Source: CAYZXL01 sp964482435
Lineage (GTDB): Bacteria; Auribacterota; JABMQX01
Assembly (NCBI GenBank): GCA_964482435.1
Contig: CAYZXL010000077.1
Coordinates: 1 to 18,952 of the forward strand
DNA length: 18,952 nucleotides
Direction of reading: 5' to 3'
This document shows, piece after piece, positions 1-6,975 of the stretch. The notes beneath the pieces are model-generated. The model did not search any database, was not told the DNA's origin, and was given only the letters and a program-made list of their open reading frames with translations. How positions within the stretch are numbered: position 1 is the first letter of the stretch; each line of letters starts with the position of its first letter. Position numbers and translations under genes: made by a program.

Positions 1-3000
1 ACGGGAACTTCCCTCCGTCGTAGTTGAAGTCCTCCGCTTCCCTGACCTGGAACGTCCCGGCAGGTGGAAGCTGTGCCTGCGCAGTAGGTGAGCTCTGCGG
101 CCCTTCTATCCCGTTAACGGCAACAGCAGATACCGCGTAGCTGTAGTTGTTGCCAGCGGTAACCGCAGAGTCAACAAACGACGTGGCGGTAGTCGAGCCT
201 ATCTGTGCCCAAGTGCCGCCGTTGACGCTCCGGAAGACGTTGTAGCTCGCAGTACCCTCCGTCGCCGGCGCAGCCCAACTCAGGTGAGCCGCCATCAGCA
301 TCTCAAGCATCAGGTATAATGGCTCACTGGGAACCGCATACATGAGACTAGCGCCCAGAATGGCAGAGCTATCCCCAGGGAACGAGACCGTCCCGGAAAA
401 CGTCAGCGCCTGCCCCATTCCCGTTGGAGGCGTCACGCTATAGCTCAAGGTCTGGGGTTTCACGGCCGTTCCGCTGAGATTCCACTGAATCTGTCCACCG
501 CCCACCGTGGCGCCAGGGGCATCCACGTCGGCAGCCGTCAGGCCTGGCGGAATCTGCTCCACAACCTGGGCGCTGCTCGGCGTGCTTGCGGGATTCACCC
601 GAAGCGACAGTTCCACAGGCACGGGCACACCGGTCTGATAGCCTCCCGCTGGCAACTTCCTCGCACCGTAGACGTCCGCCAGCTCCGAGGGGGGACTGAT
701 CCCAATATGACCGTCAACCCAATGGTTGTTATTTAGCCCGCCGGTGGCCCCCGTGAAGCCGAAGTAGGCGTCGAAGCCTTCGTAACCAGCAACGGTGTAG
801 TCAATGGCGAGGGTCCTGGCAAAACCCCGGGCTTCGTTGCTCATCCACATCTGGAGGTGTCCGTGGTCCATTTCGATCTCGACATCGAACCAGCCTGCGT
901 TTTCCATATCTATCGGCGGCCTGTAGGAGACGAACCCGCCCAAATCCGGCCCGTGGATGCTCGCATCCTCAAACGAAACGCGGTTGGTGTATGCTTGAGG
1001 ATAGGTGTCGAAGACGATCCCGTATCCTCGTAGCCCGCCGCCGTACCAGCCGAGCCAACCTCCTCCTCCTCCGATGCCCGGATTTCTTACCCAGCCGAAA
1101 ACCATCCCGTCGGCGCCGTTTCCGTCTCCGATGTAAATCTTGAATCTCGCCCAGAATTCGGTGCAATCAATCGTGTCGTTCAGCCAAGCCGCCCCCACCA
1201 TGTCGTTGGCGGCAGGGGTAATCTCGAGAATCCCATCGGCAGCATCGTAGTTTGCGCTTCCTTGAAACTGCCAGTCGGCTGGATCCATGGGCATCAGCTC
1301 AAAACCTGAGGGCATCAGAAAGTTGCGAACCCTTATCACAACCTCATCGCTGCTGACGCCGCCGTCCTCATCCCTTACCTCAAGCCGAAACGTCAACTTC
1401 TCCGCGTAAGCCCACAAAACGGGCGCAGTGAACGTGACCACCGCATTGGTCTTGCCGGTCACCCCGACACTGGTCCCTGCCGTCTGCGTCCACAGGTAGG
1501 TGAGCGTCCCCATGGTGCTTAGCGAGGCCGAACCGTCCAGCGTCACTTCGCTTCCATCCGGCACGGTCCGGTCGGGTCCGGCCACCGCGGTGGTCACAAG
1601 GTTCTTCACAACAATCCGCACGTCGCCATCCGTGCCCGTGTTGGCTCCATCACCCGCGGTCAGCTTGAACACGAACACTCCGTCCGTCGTGACGTTGGGG
1701 GCCTTGAAGGTCGCCACGGCGCCGGTGGAGTTCTGAATCGTGGGGGTCGAAGGGCCGCTCACGAATTCCCACTTGTAGCTGGTCAGAGGACCGGTCACCG
1801 AGAATGAAAGGCTCCCGTCGAGAGTCGCCGTGTGCCCTTCCCCACACTCTGAATCCAAGCCTTGCACGATGATGGGACCTTGAGTCTGGTCGCCGAAGAC
1901 CTCCAGTTCCGAAATCGAAGTGAACGTCCAGAAACCCCCGGGCGTGCCTGCAACCCTTATTCCAGTTCCTCTCAGAGTTGGGATGACAAGGTCGTATCTC
2001 TGAAACGGCTCCCTTCCTATCCGCATGTCGGTGAAGTCATACTCGGGGTAGATATCAAGTATCGGCGCGTCCTTCCAGGTGGTGCCATCGGTCGTGACCT
2101 GAATCTTCAGGCTCGTGAACCAGCCGCCGCTCCCGTACATCTCACCCACGTAATACACGATGTGGTTGAAGAAGTACGGCTGGTCCCAGATGTAGCCCCA
2201 GAAATCGAGGGGCTTATAGAATCCGTCCCAGCTATCGTTGCTGTCGTTGTACTGCATGTTGTTCATGCCGACGATCGGGTTCTCGGAAATCACGTACGTT
2301 ACACCCTCCTCCGCAGGAAGAGGCGGGTAGCCCCCTTGCAATGAAGCCGGAAGAGCTAAGTTTCGCATGGCCTTGTACGTCACGTCCTCAGACTGCAAGC
2401 CGTGCTTGGAAGGATCGGTGCTGCCCGGGATGCTGAACTTGTTCTCGCCGCGAACTGCATAAGTCTGCTCCACACCTTCGGCCAGGCCAGTGAAGTCGAG
2501 GTGGGTGTCCGTGGTTGTGTACAGCCAGTAATACTTGTCAAGTTTCAATGCTCCCTGGTACTTCTCCGCGTCAACGACAGGGTCCCACTCAAGCGTGAAG
2601 CTGAGCTCTGTCCCCTTGTCCCTCGGATGGACCCGCAAATTGGTGGGAGCTATCTTCGGAGGATTGATCGCCGTCAGCACGATATCAACGTCGTCGGTAG
2701 TGGTGCCATCGGGGGCACCCACCGTCAGGCGGAATGTCAAGATAGTCCCTATCTCGAGAGATGGAGCGGTGAACTCGACGACCTTCGGATCAGCGGTGGG
2801 CTCGAGGGTCACCTGAGGCTCACCCGCGACCTGGGCCCACGTGAAGCTCGTTGCGTTGTCCGGCCCACTCCCCGTAAGAGTTACTCTATCCCCGCCGTAC
2901 ACCCTCTGGTCATTACCCGCATAAGCGCCCAGGGTGGAGTTCATAAGAAAGTAATCGAAGCTGATAGTGAGGTCCGCGGAGAGCGTCGCCCAGGTTTTAC

Positions 3001-3610
3001 CCATGAGACCGACCCTTGTGGGAGTCTCGGGGGCGGTCAGCGTGCCAGCGGAGATCCAACCGGAAGCCGGGTCGGCAGTGTAAAGGAACTCATAAGACTG
3101 TCCGGTGCGCTCGATGCGAAGATAGACGTCCGTGAGGAGGCCAGCGTCAATCAGGGCGCCCAGGCCGCTTCTTTCCACCCGGAGAGTGCTACCCGCGTAC
3201 GGACCCCAGTAGAACACATCATACCGGCTGAAATACACCACGAGGGCGCCGTGGAAGTATCCGGTGGTGGGGCCGCCCGTGGTTAGATGCGTCTCGATGA
3301 AGAAGTCGTCTGCCTGATTGCCGGCGGGAATGTCAACGTAAAGAGCAGGGGCATTATCAATAGTGCTCCAGTGGTCAAAGACCGTGGTCGTCGTGGGCAT
3401 TTGCAGGGTCCAAAAGCCGGCCGGGTCAAACGATTCTGTCGGCGAGTCATAGGGAACATAGAAATTCCAGTCCGGTTTTTTTGCCCCGCTGAAGGCATCC
3501 CTGAACCGGAATTCCGAGGCCACCGAGACAAATGCAAACGAGGTCATCGCCACGAGGGCAACGAGGCTCACCCAAAAGCAGACAAGGCGGCACGAGGAAG
3601 TCGGTTTCAT
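1..3610 (-). CDS. Large secreted multi-domain surface protein (PKD, fibronectin III, discoidin-like, L-type lectin-like), C-terminus outside window
   Basis: I read this frame codon by codon from the ATG at 3610-3608 to the left edge and found no stop, giving 1203 residues with the end missing. AAGGAG sits 6-8 bases before the ATG. Residues 1-31 form a signal peptide (basic start, hydrophobic core, SVA before the likely cut). Then, by eye: a concanavalin-like region (about 33-223), a PKD/Ig-like domain (224-317), fibronectin III (318-403), a discoidin (F5/8 C)-like domain (403-577), two PKD-like domains (578-668 and 669-762; the second has AGPDRTVPDGSEVTLDGSAS), an L-type lectin-like domain (763-978, GADGMVFGW and YGIVFDTY), an unassigned beta-rich stretch (979-1104), a second fibronectin III (1105-1190), and the start of a possible carbohydrate-binding module (REAEDFNYDGG). 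Likely an extracellular or outer-surface protein that binds glycans. No catalytic domain is visible, but one may lie in the missing part. Domain names are pattern recognition, not search results. Confidence 0.9.
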   Translation of the reverse strand, partial: MKPTSSCRLVCFWVSLVALVAMTSFAFVSVASEFRFRDAFSGAKKPDWNFYVPYDSPTESFDPAGFWTLQMPTTTTVFDHWSTIDNAPALYVDIPAGNQADDFFIETHLTTGGPTTGYFHGALVVYFSRYDVFYWGPYAGSTLRVERSGLGALIDAGLLTDVYLRIERTGQSYEFLYTADPASGWISAGTLTAPETPTRVGLMGKTWATLSADLTISFDYFLMNSTLGAYAGNDQRVYGGDRVTLTGSGPDNATSFTWAQVAGEPQVTLEPTADPKVVEFTAPSLEIGTILTFRLTVGAPDGTTTDDVDIVLTAINPPKIAPTNLRVHPRDKGTELSFTLEWDPVVDAEKYQGALKLDKYYWLYTTTDTHLDFTGLAEGVEQTYAVRGENKFSIPGSTDPSKHGLQSEDVTYKAMRNLALPASLQGGYPPLPAEEGVTYVISENPIVGMNNMQYNDSNDSWDGFYKPLDFWGYIWDQPYFFNHIVYYVGEMYGSGGWFTSLKIQVTTDGTTWKDAPILDIYPEYDFTDMRIGREPFQRYDLVIPTLRGTGIRVAGTPGGFWTFTSISELEVFGDQTQGPIIVQGLDSECGEGHTATLDGSLSFSVTGPLTSYKWEFVSGPSTPTIQNSTGAVATFKAPNVTTDGVFVFKLTAGDGANTGTDGDVRIVVKNLVTTAVAGPDRTVPDGSEVTLDGSASLSTMGTLTYLWTQTAGTSVGVTGKTNAVVTFTAPVLWAYAEKLTFRLEVRDEDGGVSSDEVVIRVRNFLMPSGFELMPMDPADWQFQGSANYDAADGILEITPAANDMVGAAWLNDTIDCTEFWARFKIYIGDGNGADGMVFGWVRNPGIGGGGGWLGWYGGGLRGYGIVFDTYPQAYTNRVSFEDASIHGPDLGGFVSYRPPIDMENAGWFDVEIEMDHGHLQMWMSNEARGFARTLAIDYTVAGYEGFDAYFGFTGATGGLNNNHWVDGHIGISPPSELADVYGARKLPAGGYQTGVPVPVELSLRVNPASTPSSAQVVEQIPPGLTAADVDAPGATVGGGQIQWNLSGTAVKPQTLSYSVTPPTGMGQALTFSGTVSFPGDSSAILGASLMYAVPSEPLYLMLEMLMAAHLSWAAPATEGTASYNVFRSVNGGTWAQIGSTTATSFVDSAVTAGNNYSYAVSAVAVNGIEGPQSSPTAQAQLPPAGTFQVREAEDFNYDGGKFP

Positions 3611-3950
3611 CTTTCGTCTCCTTTTTTGAGTGACAGAAAGCAGGTCTTTTGGGTTCTGGTGCTAGCCAAGGGAGATAACTCTGCCAGTAACGTTAACGCT
3701 GGGTCGGAAACGACCACGACGCCGGATAACAACCACAGGTTCCTCGCCCCGGCCGGCGCGACCAACCGGCGCGATGCACAGAACAACAAACAAGCCAAAA
3801 TCTCTTGAGAAGGATTGAGTTCGTCTTCCCTCTTTCCTGGGGAGTTCTATTTCGATGTATTGAACGGTGTGCTGCGCCGCTTTTGCGGGCTTCGTTTCAG
3901 TTCGCACCCCCGGGCGACGGCTTTGCAGAAATCGTAGCCGTTCTCTCACT
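3611..3950 (-). promoter_or_regulatory. Long 5' leader of the surface protein gene
   Basis: If the minus-strand promoter at 3958-3986 is real, transcription starts near 3951 and the untranslated leader is about 340 nt. Read on the minus strand it contains small hairpins (for example CCGC-AAAA-GCGG), a CGTTAACG palindrome near 3690 and, around 3750-3775, a 9-base direct repeat (CCGGCGCGA on the plus strand). I do not recognise a known riboswitch class. No convincing ORF occupies it. Confidence 0.3.
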
Positions 3951-3957
3951 GGCCTCG

Positions 3958-3986
3958 ATTATGCCGACGCATCACCGCAATTTCAA
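3958..3986 (-). promoter_or_regulatory. Sigma-70-like promoter for the surface protein gene
   Basis: On the minus strand, TTGAAA (3986-3981) and CATAAT (3963-3958) are separated by exactly 17 bases. Predicted start near 3951. No other minus-strand gene lies between here and the surface protein start at 3610, so that gene is the natural target. Confidence 0.5.
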
Positions 3987-4006
3987 GAAAAAATTCCATG
4001 ACGGAT

Positions 4007-4167
4007 GTAATCCCTCAGTCTTGGGAGGGACTCACCGCAGAGGACACTGAGACCGCAGAGGGATGTTCGACAGGATGAACAGGATTTTCAGGATTATCCG
4101 GTCCATCCTGTTATCCTGTCGAAGTCGTGGCTTCTTTTCTGCCGCGTCTGCCGCCCGCAAGTGAGGG
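4007..4167 (+). repeat. Dispersed 160-bp intergenic repeat, copy A
   Basis: Aligns along its length with 15144-15304 on the same strand. Shared blocks include GTAATCCCTC at the left end, TCACCGCAGAG, GAGACCGCAGAGG, ATTTTCAGGATTAT, CGGTCCATCC and CTTTTCTGCCGCGTCTGCCG. The ends are imperfect inverted repeats (CCCTCA on the left, TGAGGG on the right). Inside, 4068-4085 and 4105-4121 are near-perfect inverted arms built from ACAGGAT units. No coding capacity. It ends 25 bases before the -35 box of the promoter at 4193. Confidence 0.8.
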
Positions 4168-4192
4168 CACACCCCGAAACTGGCGTTTTTGG

Positions 4193-4221
4193 TTGACGGG
4201 GCATTTATGGAAACCTATTAT
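4193..4221 (+). promoter_or_regulatory. Sigma-70 promoter for the oxidoreductase gamma subunit
   Basis: TTGACG (4193-4198), 17-base spacer, TATTAT (4216-4221). Expected start near 4228, leaving a leader of about 60 nt before the ATG at 4289. The block ACCCCGAAAC lies 12 bases upstream of the -35 box. Confidence 0.65.
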
Positions 4222-4288
4222 TTTTGCACTTGTTCTCGTCGGGAAAAGGATATAACGGCAAGTCAAGTAGCCCACAGGGAAAGAGGTT

Positions 4289-4876
4289 ATGACTTCGGAG
4301 AAATTACACGAGGAGTTCATTTGCGCCGGGTTTGGCGGGCAGGGAGTGATGTTCCTCGGAAAGCTCTTAGCGGAAGCGGCGATGGCAGAGGGGCTTCACG
4401 TAACGTACCTGCCTTCTTATGGGGCGGAAGTGCGCGGCGGAACGGCACATTGCATGGTGGTCATTTCATCGGAGGAGATCGCTTCGCCGGTCATCGGCTG
4501 CCCGACGAGCGCGATAGTGATGAACCAGCCGTCTCTGAGCAGGTTTGAGGAAAGGATTCGGCCCGGGGGGCTGCTGGTCGTGAATTCGTCCCTGACGGCG
4601 GAGCGGGCGAACCGGAAGGACATCGAGGTGGTGGAAGTTCAGGCTACGGAGATGGCGGATTCTTTAGGGAGCGTGCAGGTGGCGAATATGGTGGCGCTGG
4701 GCTGCTTTTTGCAGAAAAGGCCCGTCGTGGCGCTTTCGACGGTTAAGGCTCGCCTGGAGGAAGTCTTACCGAAGAGGAGGCATGATTTGCTCAGGCTGAA
4801 TCAGGAGGCGCTGGCGAGGGGAGCGGGCTGCATGGCGCCCGGCGAAGGGACTGAGAGAAGACCGGTGGGCAAGTAG
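4289..4876 (+). CDS. 2-oxoacid:ferredoxin oxidoreductase, gamma subunit (orphan)
   Basis: 195 residues, the usual size for the gamma subunit of pyruvate, 2-oxoglutarate or branched-chain 2-oxoacid:ferredoxin oxidoreductases. These cytoplasmic enzymes oxidatively decarboxylate a 2-oxoacid to an acyl-CoA and reduce ferredoxin. The family motif GFGGQGV is at residues 14-20, and the conserved YGAEVRGGTAHC at 44-55. The ATG at 4289 follows AGGGA at 4276-4280. In most genomes the gamma gene sits next to alpha and beta (and often a ferredoxin-like delta) genes; here there is none on either side, and it has its own promoter upstream and a repeat fragment downstream. Substrate cannot be told from this subunit alone. 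KorC/VorC type is most likely, PorG possible. The last 20 or so residues are polar and probably variable. Confidence 0.9.
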   Translation: MTSEKLHEEFICAGFGGQGVMFLGKLLAEAAMAEGLHVTYLPSYGAEVRGGTAHCMVVISSEEIASPVIGCPTSAIVMNQPSLSRFEERIRPGGLLVVNSSLTAERANRKDIEVVEVQATEMADSLGSVQVANMVALGCFLQKRPVVALSTVKARLEEVLPKRRHDLLRLNQEALARGAGCMAPGEGTERRPVGK

Positions 4877-4929
4877 CATCCCTGTCTGCTAAGTGCTGGG
4901 AATCGCAAATAGCATTACGTGCTTTGCCA

Positions 4930-4968
4930 GACAGGATGAACAGGATACACAGGATTCTCTGAATCCTG
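4930..4968 (+). repeat. Fragment of the ACAGGAT repeat with a hairpin
   Basis: 4930-4946 matches the left internal arm of repeat copy A (GACAGGATGAACAGGAT). Immediately after, CAGGATTC (4950-4957) and GAATCCTG (4961-4968) form a perfect 8-bp stem with a 3-base loop. It lies 54 bases past the oxidoreductase stop codon and could help end that transcript, though no T-run follows directly. Confidence 0.6.
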
Positions 4969-5088
4969 CGTAGCCGTTTTCGATTTTACGATTTTCGGTT
5001 ATGGCGGGGACACGTCGTGGTATTTCTCAACTGACGTACTAAGGCGGCGGAATTAGACCCGTGACGTTTGCGGAGAGGACGATAGCGG

Positions 5089-5649
5089 TTGAACGTTGCG
5101 CTTAAAATCACGATTTTTCGGATTTTCTTAGTGCCGGTGTTTTTGGGGATGCTCTTAGTCTATCGAGGCGCCATTCCAGGGACGGCGGAATGGCTCAGAT
5201 ATACGGCTGTCGTCGTTTTCATCGTCGCTTCGGTTTCGGACGTCATTGATGGGTATATTGCGCGGACGCGGCGGATGGCCACGAGGCTCGGGGGAGTTCT
5301 CGACCCGGTTGCGGATAAGTTGCTTTTTGGGCTGGGTATAATCATTCTGAGTCTCCCGCCGGTTGAAGACCGATTTCCATTTGACCCGCCGGCGTTGTGG
5401 TATCCGATTGCGGTCGTGGCAACGAACCTGGCTCTGGGAGTAGGTGCGTTGAGCGCGCACGTGCTGAAAAAGAAAGTGGAGATTAAGTCGGATTTTCTGG
5501 GGAAGATTGCGGCGGTTCTTCAGGCGATTACGATAGGCTGGATTATCCTGAGGATTCCGGGGGTCGAATATTTCTATTATCCCGCTGGCGCGCTGACGAT
5601 TGCGGCCGGCATTGGATACGTCTATGGGGCGGTGAAGAAGGTGCAATAG
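5089..5649 (+). CDS. pgsA: CDP-alcohol phosphatidyltransferase, probably phosphatidylglycerophosphate synthase
   Basis: 186 residues, membrane-embedded. It probably transfers the phosphatidyl group of CDP-diacylglycerol to glycerol-3-phosphate, the committed step to phosphatidylglycerol and cardiolipin. The full family signature D-x2-D-G-x2-A-R-x8-G-x3-D-x3-D is present from D51 (DVIDGYIAR) through G68 to D72 and D76, so all four metal-binding aspartates are intact. Hydrophobic segments are visible near 9-24, 38-54, 78-90, 104-120, 138-155 and 163-180. The start is TTG at 5089, after GGAGAGG at 5072-5078; no in-frame ATG lies upstream. The N-terminus NVALKITIFRIFLVPVF is typical of PgsA. The stop runs directly into a purine-rich ribosome site for the next ORF. 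A different head-group acceptor cannot be excluded, but size and signature favour PgsA. Confidence 0.9.
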   Translation: MNVALKITIFRIFLVPVFLGMLLVYRGAIPGTAEWLRYTAVVVFIVASVSDVIDGYIARTRRMATRLGGVLDPVADKLLFGLGIIILSLPPVEDRFPFDPPALWYPIAVVATNLALGVGALSAHVLKKKVEIKSDFLGKIAAVLQAITIGWIILRIPGVEYFYYPAGALTIAAGIGYVYGAVKKVQ

Positions 5650-5663
5650 GAGGCGGAGGAAAT

Positions 5664-5777
5664 ATGAGTCGCTGCCGGCGGAACCCTTCTCGAGGAAAGA
5701 GGCGCGTGAGTCGGGCTTGGCGAAGCGTCCCAGAGGCTGGCAGAACGAACGGCGCGAATATGAGGGCGGAGAAATGA
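5664..5777 (+). CDS. Possible 37-residue arginine-rich peptide, coupled to cutA
   Basis: The ATG at 5664 is preceded by a strong ribosome site (GGAGGCGGAGG, 5649-5659) right after the pgsA stop. The frame runs 37 codons and its TGA (5775-5777) overlaps the cutA ATG (5774-5776) as ATGA. The peptide is rich in Arg (10 of 37), has a single Cys at residue 4, and begins MSRCRRNPSRGKRR. I know of no homologue. It may be a leader peptide that couples translation to cutA, or a chance ORF. The ribosome site plus the exact overlap argue for translation; composition gives no function. Confidence 0.35.
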   Translation: MSRCRRNPSRGKRRVSRAWRSVPEAGRTNGANMRAEK

Positions 5778-6118
5778 CCGCGGACTACGTTGTTGTTTTT
5801 GCTACAGTAGAATCGGAAGAGCAAGGAAAGCGGATTGCGGAGGTCTTGCTTGAGAAAAAAATCATCGCTTGTGCGAACATAGTGAAGGGCGTGGATTCAC
5901 ACTACTGGTGGAAGGGGCGAGTGGAACACAGCGCGGAACTGATCCTTGTGATGAAAAGTCGGGCTGAGCTTCTCGAGGAAATCGTGAAAGTGGTGAAGGA
6001 GAACCACAGTTACGAGGTGCCGGAGGTCGTGGCTCTTCCGATAGTCGGGGGGAACCCGGATTATCTGCGATGGATTGATGAGACGGTGGAAGTCCGTCGG
6101 AGAGGAGAAAGCGGTTGA
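5774..6118 (+). CDS. cutA: CutA1-like protein
   Basis: 114 residues from ATG 5774, with GGAG at 5768-5771; an upstream in-frame TTG at 5717 has no ribosome site and adds unlike sequence. CutA1 is a small, very stable trimeric protein with a ferredoxin-like fold. It was first linked to divalent-cation tolerance, but its real role is unsettled. Family marks: the ATVESEEQGKRIAEVLLEKK strand-helix start, ACANIV (32-37), the YWWKGRVE segment (44-51), KSR, and HSYEVPEVVALPI (78-90). The stop overlaps the TTG of the following DUF89 gene (TTGA), so the two are probably translated together. Confidence 0.93.
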   Translation: MTADYVVVFATVESEEQGKRIAEVLLEKKIIACANIVKGVDSHYWWKGRVEHSAELILVMKSRAELLEEIVKVVKENHSYEVPEVVALPIVGGNPDYLRWIDETVEVRRRGESG

Positions 6119-6975
6119 AGGCCGAAATAGATTGCATCCCGTGCCTGTTCAAGCAGGCACTGAGTGCATCGAGGCGTTGCACCGACGACGTGGAGAAGCT
6201 GAAGCGCGTGCAATATGAATTGATGCGGCGCGTGCCTGCAATGAGGTTCGATCAGACGCCAGCGGAATTGTCGTATTATGCGCTGCGGGTAGTCAATGAG
6301 GTTCTGGGCTGCGAGGACCCTTTCGCGGCGGAGAAGCGGGAGAGCAACCGAGCGATGTTGGAGCTTTATCCGACGCTGAAAAGGATTGTGGACTCCTCGG
6401 ATGACAGGCTCCACACGGCGATGAAGATTGCCGCTGCGGGAAATGTGATTGATATGGGGATTCTCCATCGGTTCGACGTGAGGAAAGCGATTGACGACAT
6501 TCTCAAGGGGTCGTTCCGGGTTGACGATTTCGAGCTTCTTCAGAAGGATTTGATGTCGGCGAAGAGGATTCTCTACATTGCGGACAACGCGGGCGAGATT
6601 GTCGCGGATAAGTTGTTTCTTGAGACGCTGGGGAGGCGAGATGCTTACGTCGCGGTGAACGAGCAACCGATTCTAAACGACGCGACGATGGATGATGCCC
6701 GAGAGGTCGAGCTTGAGAGGGTGGCGATTCCCATTTCGGATGGGTCGGGGATGATAGGGATTGTGCTGAGTGAGTGCAGCGAGGAGTTTCGTCGGCTTTT
6801 TCATTCGGCGGACGTGATAATCAGTAAGGGTCAGGGAAATTACGAGTGCCTCGACGAGCGGCCGGAGAACATTTATTTCGTACTGACGGCGAAATGTCCG
6901 GTTGTGGCGCGAGGACTGGGGGTGGAGGAAGGAGAGGCGGTGCTCAAGAAAGGGAGGGGCGGCCGTGATTCGTGA
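6115..6975 (+). CDS. DUF89/ARMT1-like metal-dependent phosphatase
   Basis: 286 residues. DUF89 proteins are metal-dependent phosphatases thought to remove damaged or excess phosphometabolites (sugar phosphates, phosphopantetheine-type compounds) in the cytoplasm. Family features: the N-terminal CIPC (7-10) followed by a helical region, the metal-binding DNAGE (157-161), DGSG (209-212), SKGQGNYE (237-244), and the closing IYFVLTAKCPVVA. The N-terminal cysteine pair places it in the prokaryotic group known from archaea and anaerobes. TTG start, overlapping the cutA stop; no ATG is available nearby and the start KAEIDCIPC is typical of the family. Its end overlaps the next gene by 11 bases. The substrate cannot be deduced; the link to cutA is only by adjacency. 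Confidence 0.88.
   Translation: MKAEIDCIPCLFKQALSASRRCTDDVEKLKRVQYELMRRVPAMRFDQTPAELSYYALRVVNEVLGCEDPFAAEKRESNRAMLELYPTLKRIVDSSDDRLHTAMKIAAAGNVIDMGILHRFDVRKAIDDILKGSFRVDDFELLQKDLMSAKRILYIADNAGEIVADKLFLETLGRRDAYVAVNEQPILNDATMDDAREVELERVAIPISDGSGMIGIVLSECSEEFRRLFHSADVIISKGQGNYECLDERPENIYFVLTAKCPVVARGLGVEEGEAVLKKGRGGRDS

Noticed and set aside
2402..3286. 294-codon plus-strand open frame
   Set aside because: It is the in-phase antisense of the surface protein frame; no ribosome site and no recognisable protein. The minus-strand reading gives clear domains.
3805..4050. 81-codon plus-strand ORF in the gap before the oxidoreductase gene
   Set aside because: No start site signal, ends inside the dispersed repeat, and crosses the minus-strand promoter and leader.
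4060..4125. Possible CRISPR array from the ACAGGAT units
   Set aside because: Units are short, irregularly spaced and arranged as inverted arms; there are no spacers of constant length and no cas genes.
5717..5773. Longer cutA starting at TTG 5717
   Set aside because: No ribosome site, and the extra residues are unlike CutA; ATG 5774 has GGAG at proper distance.
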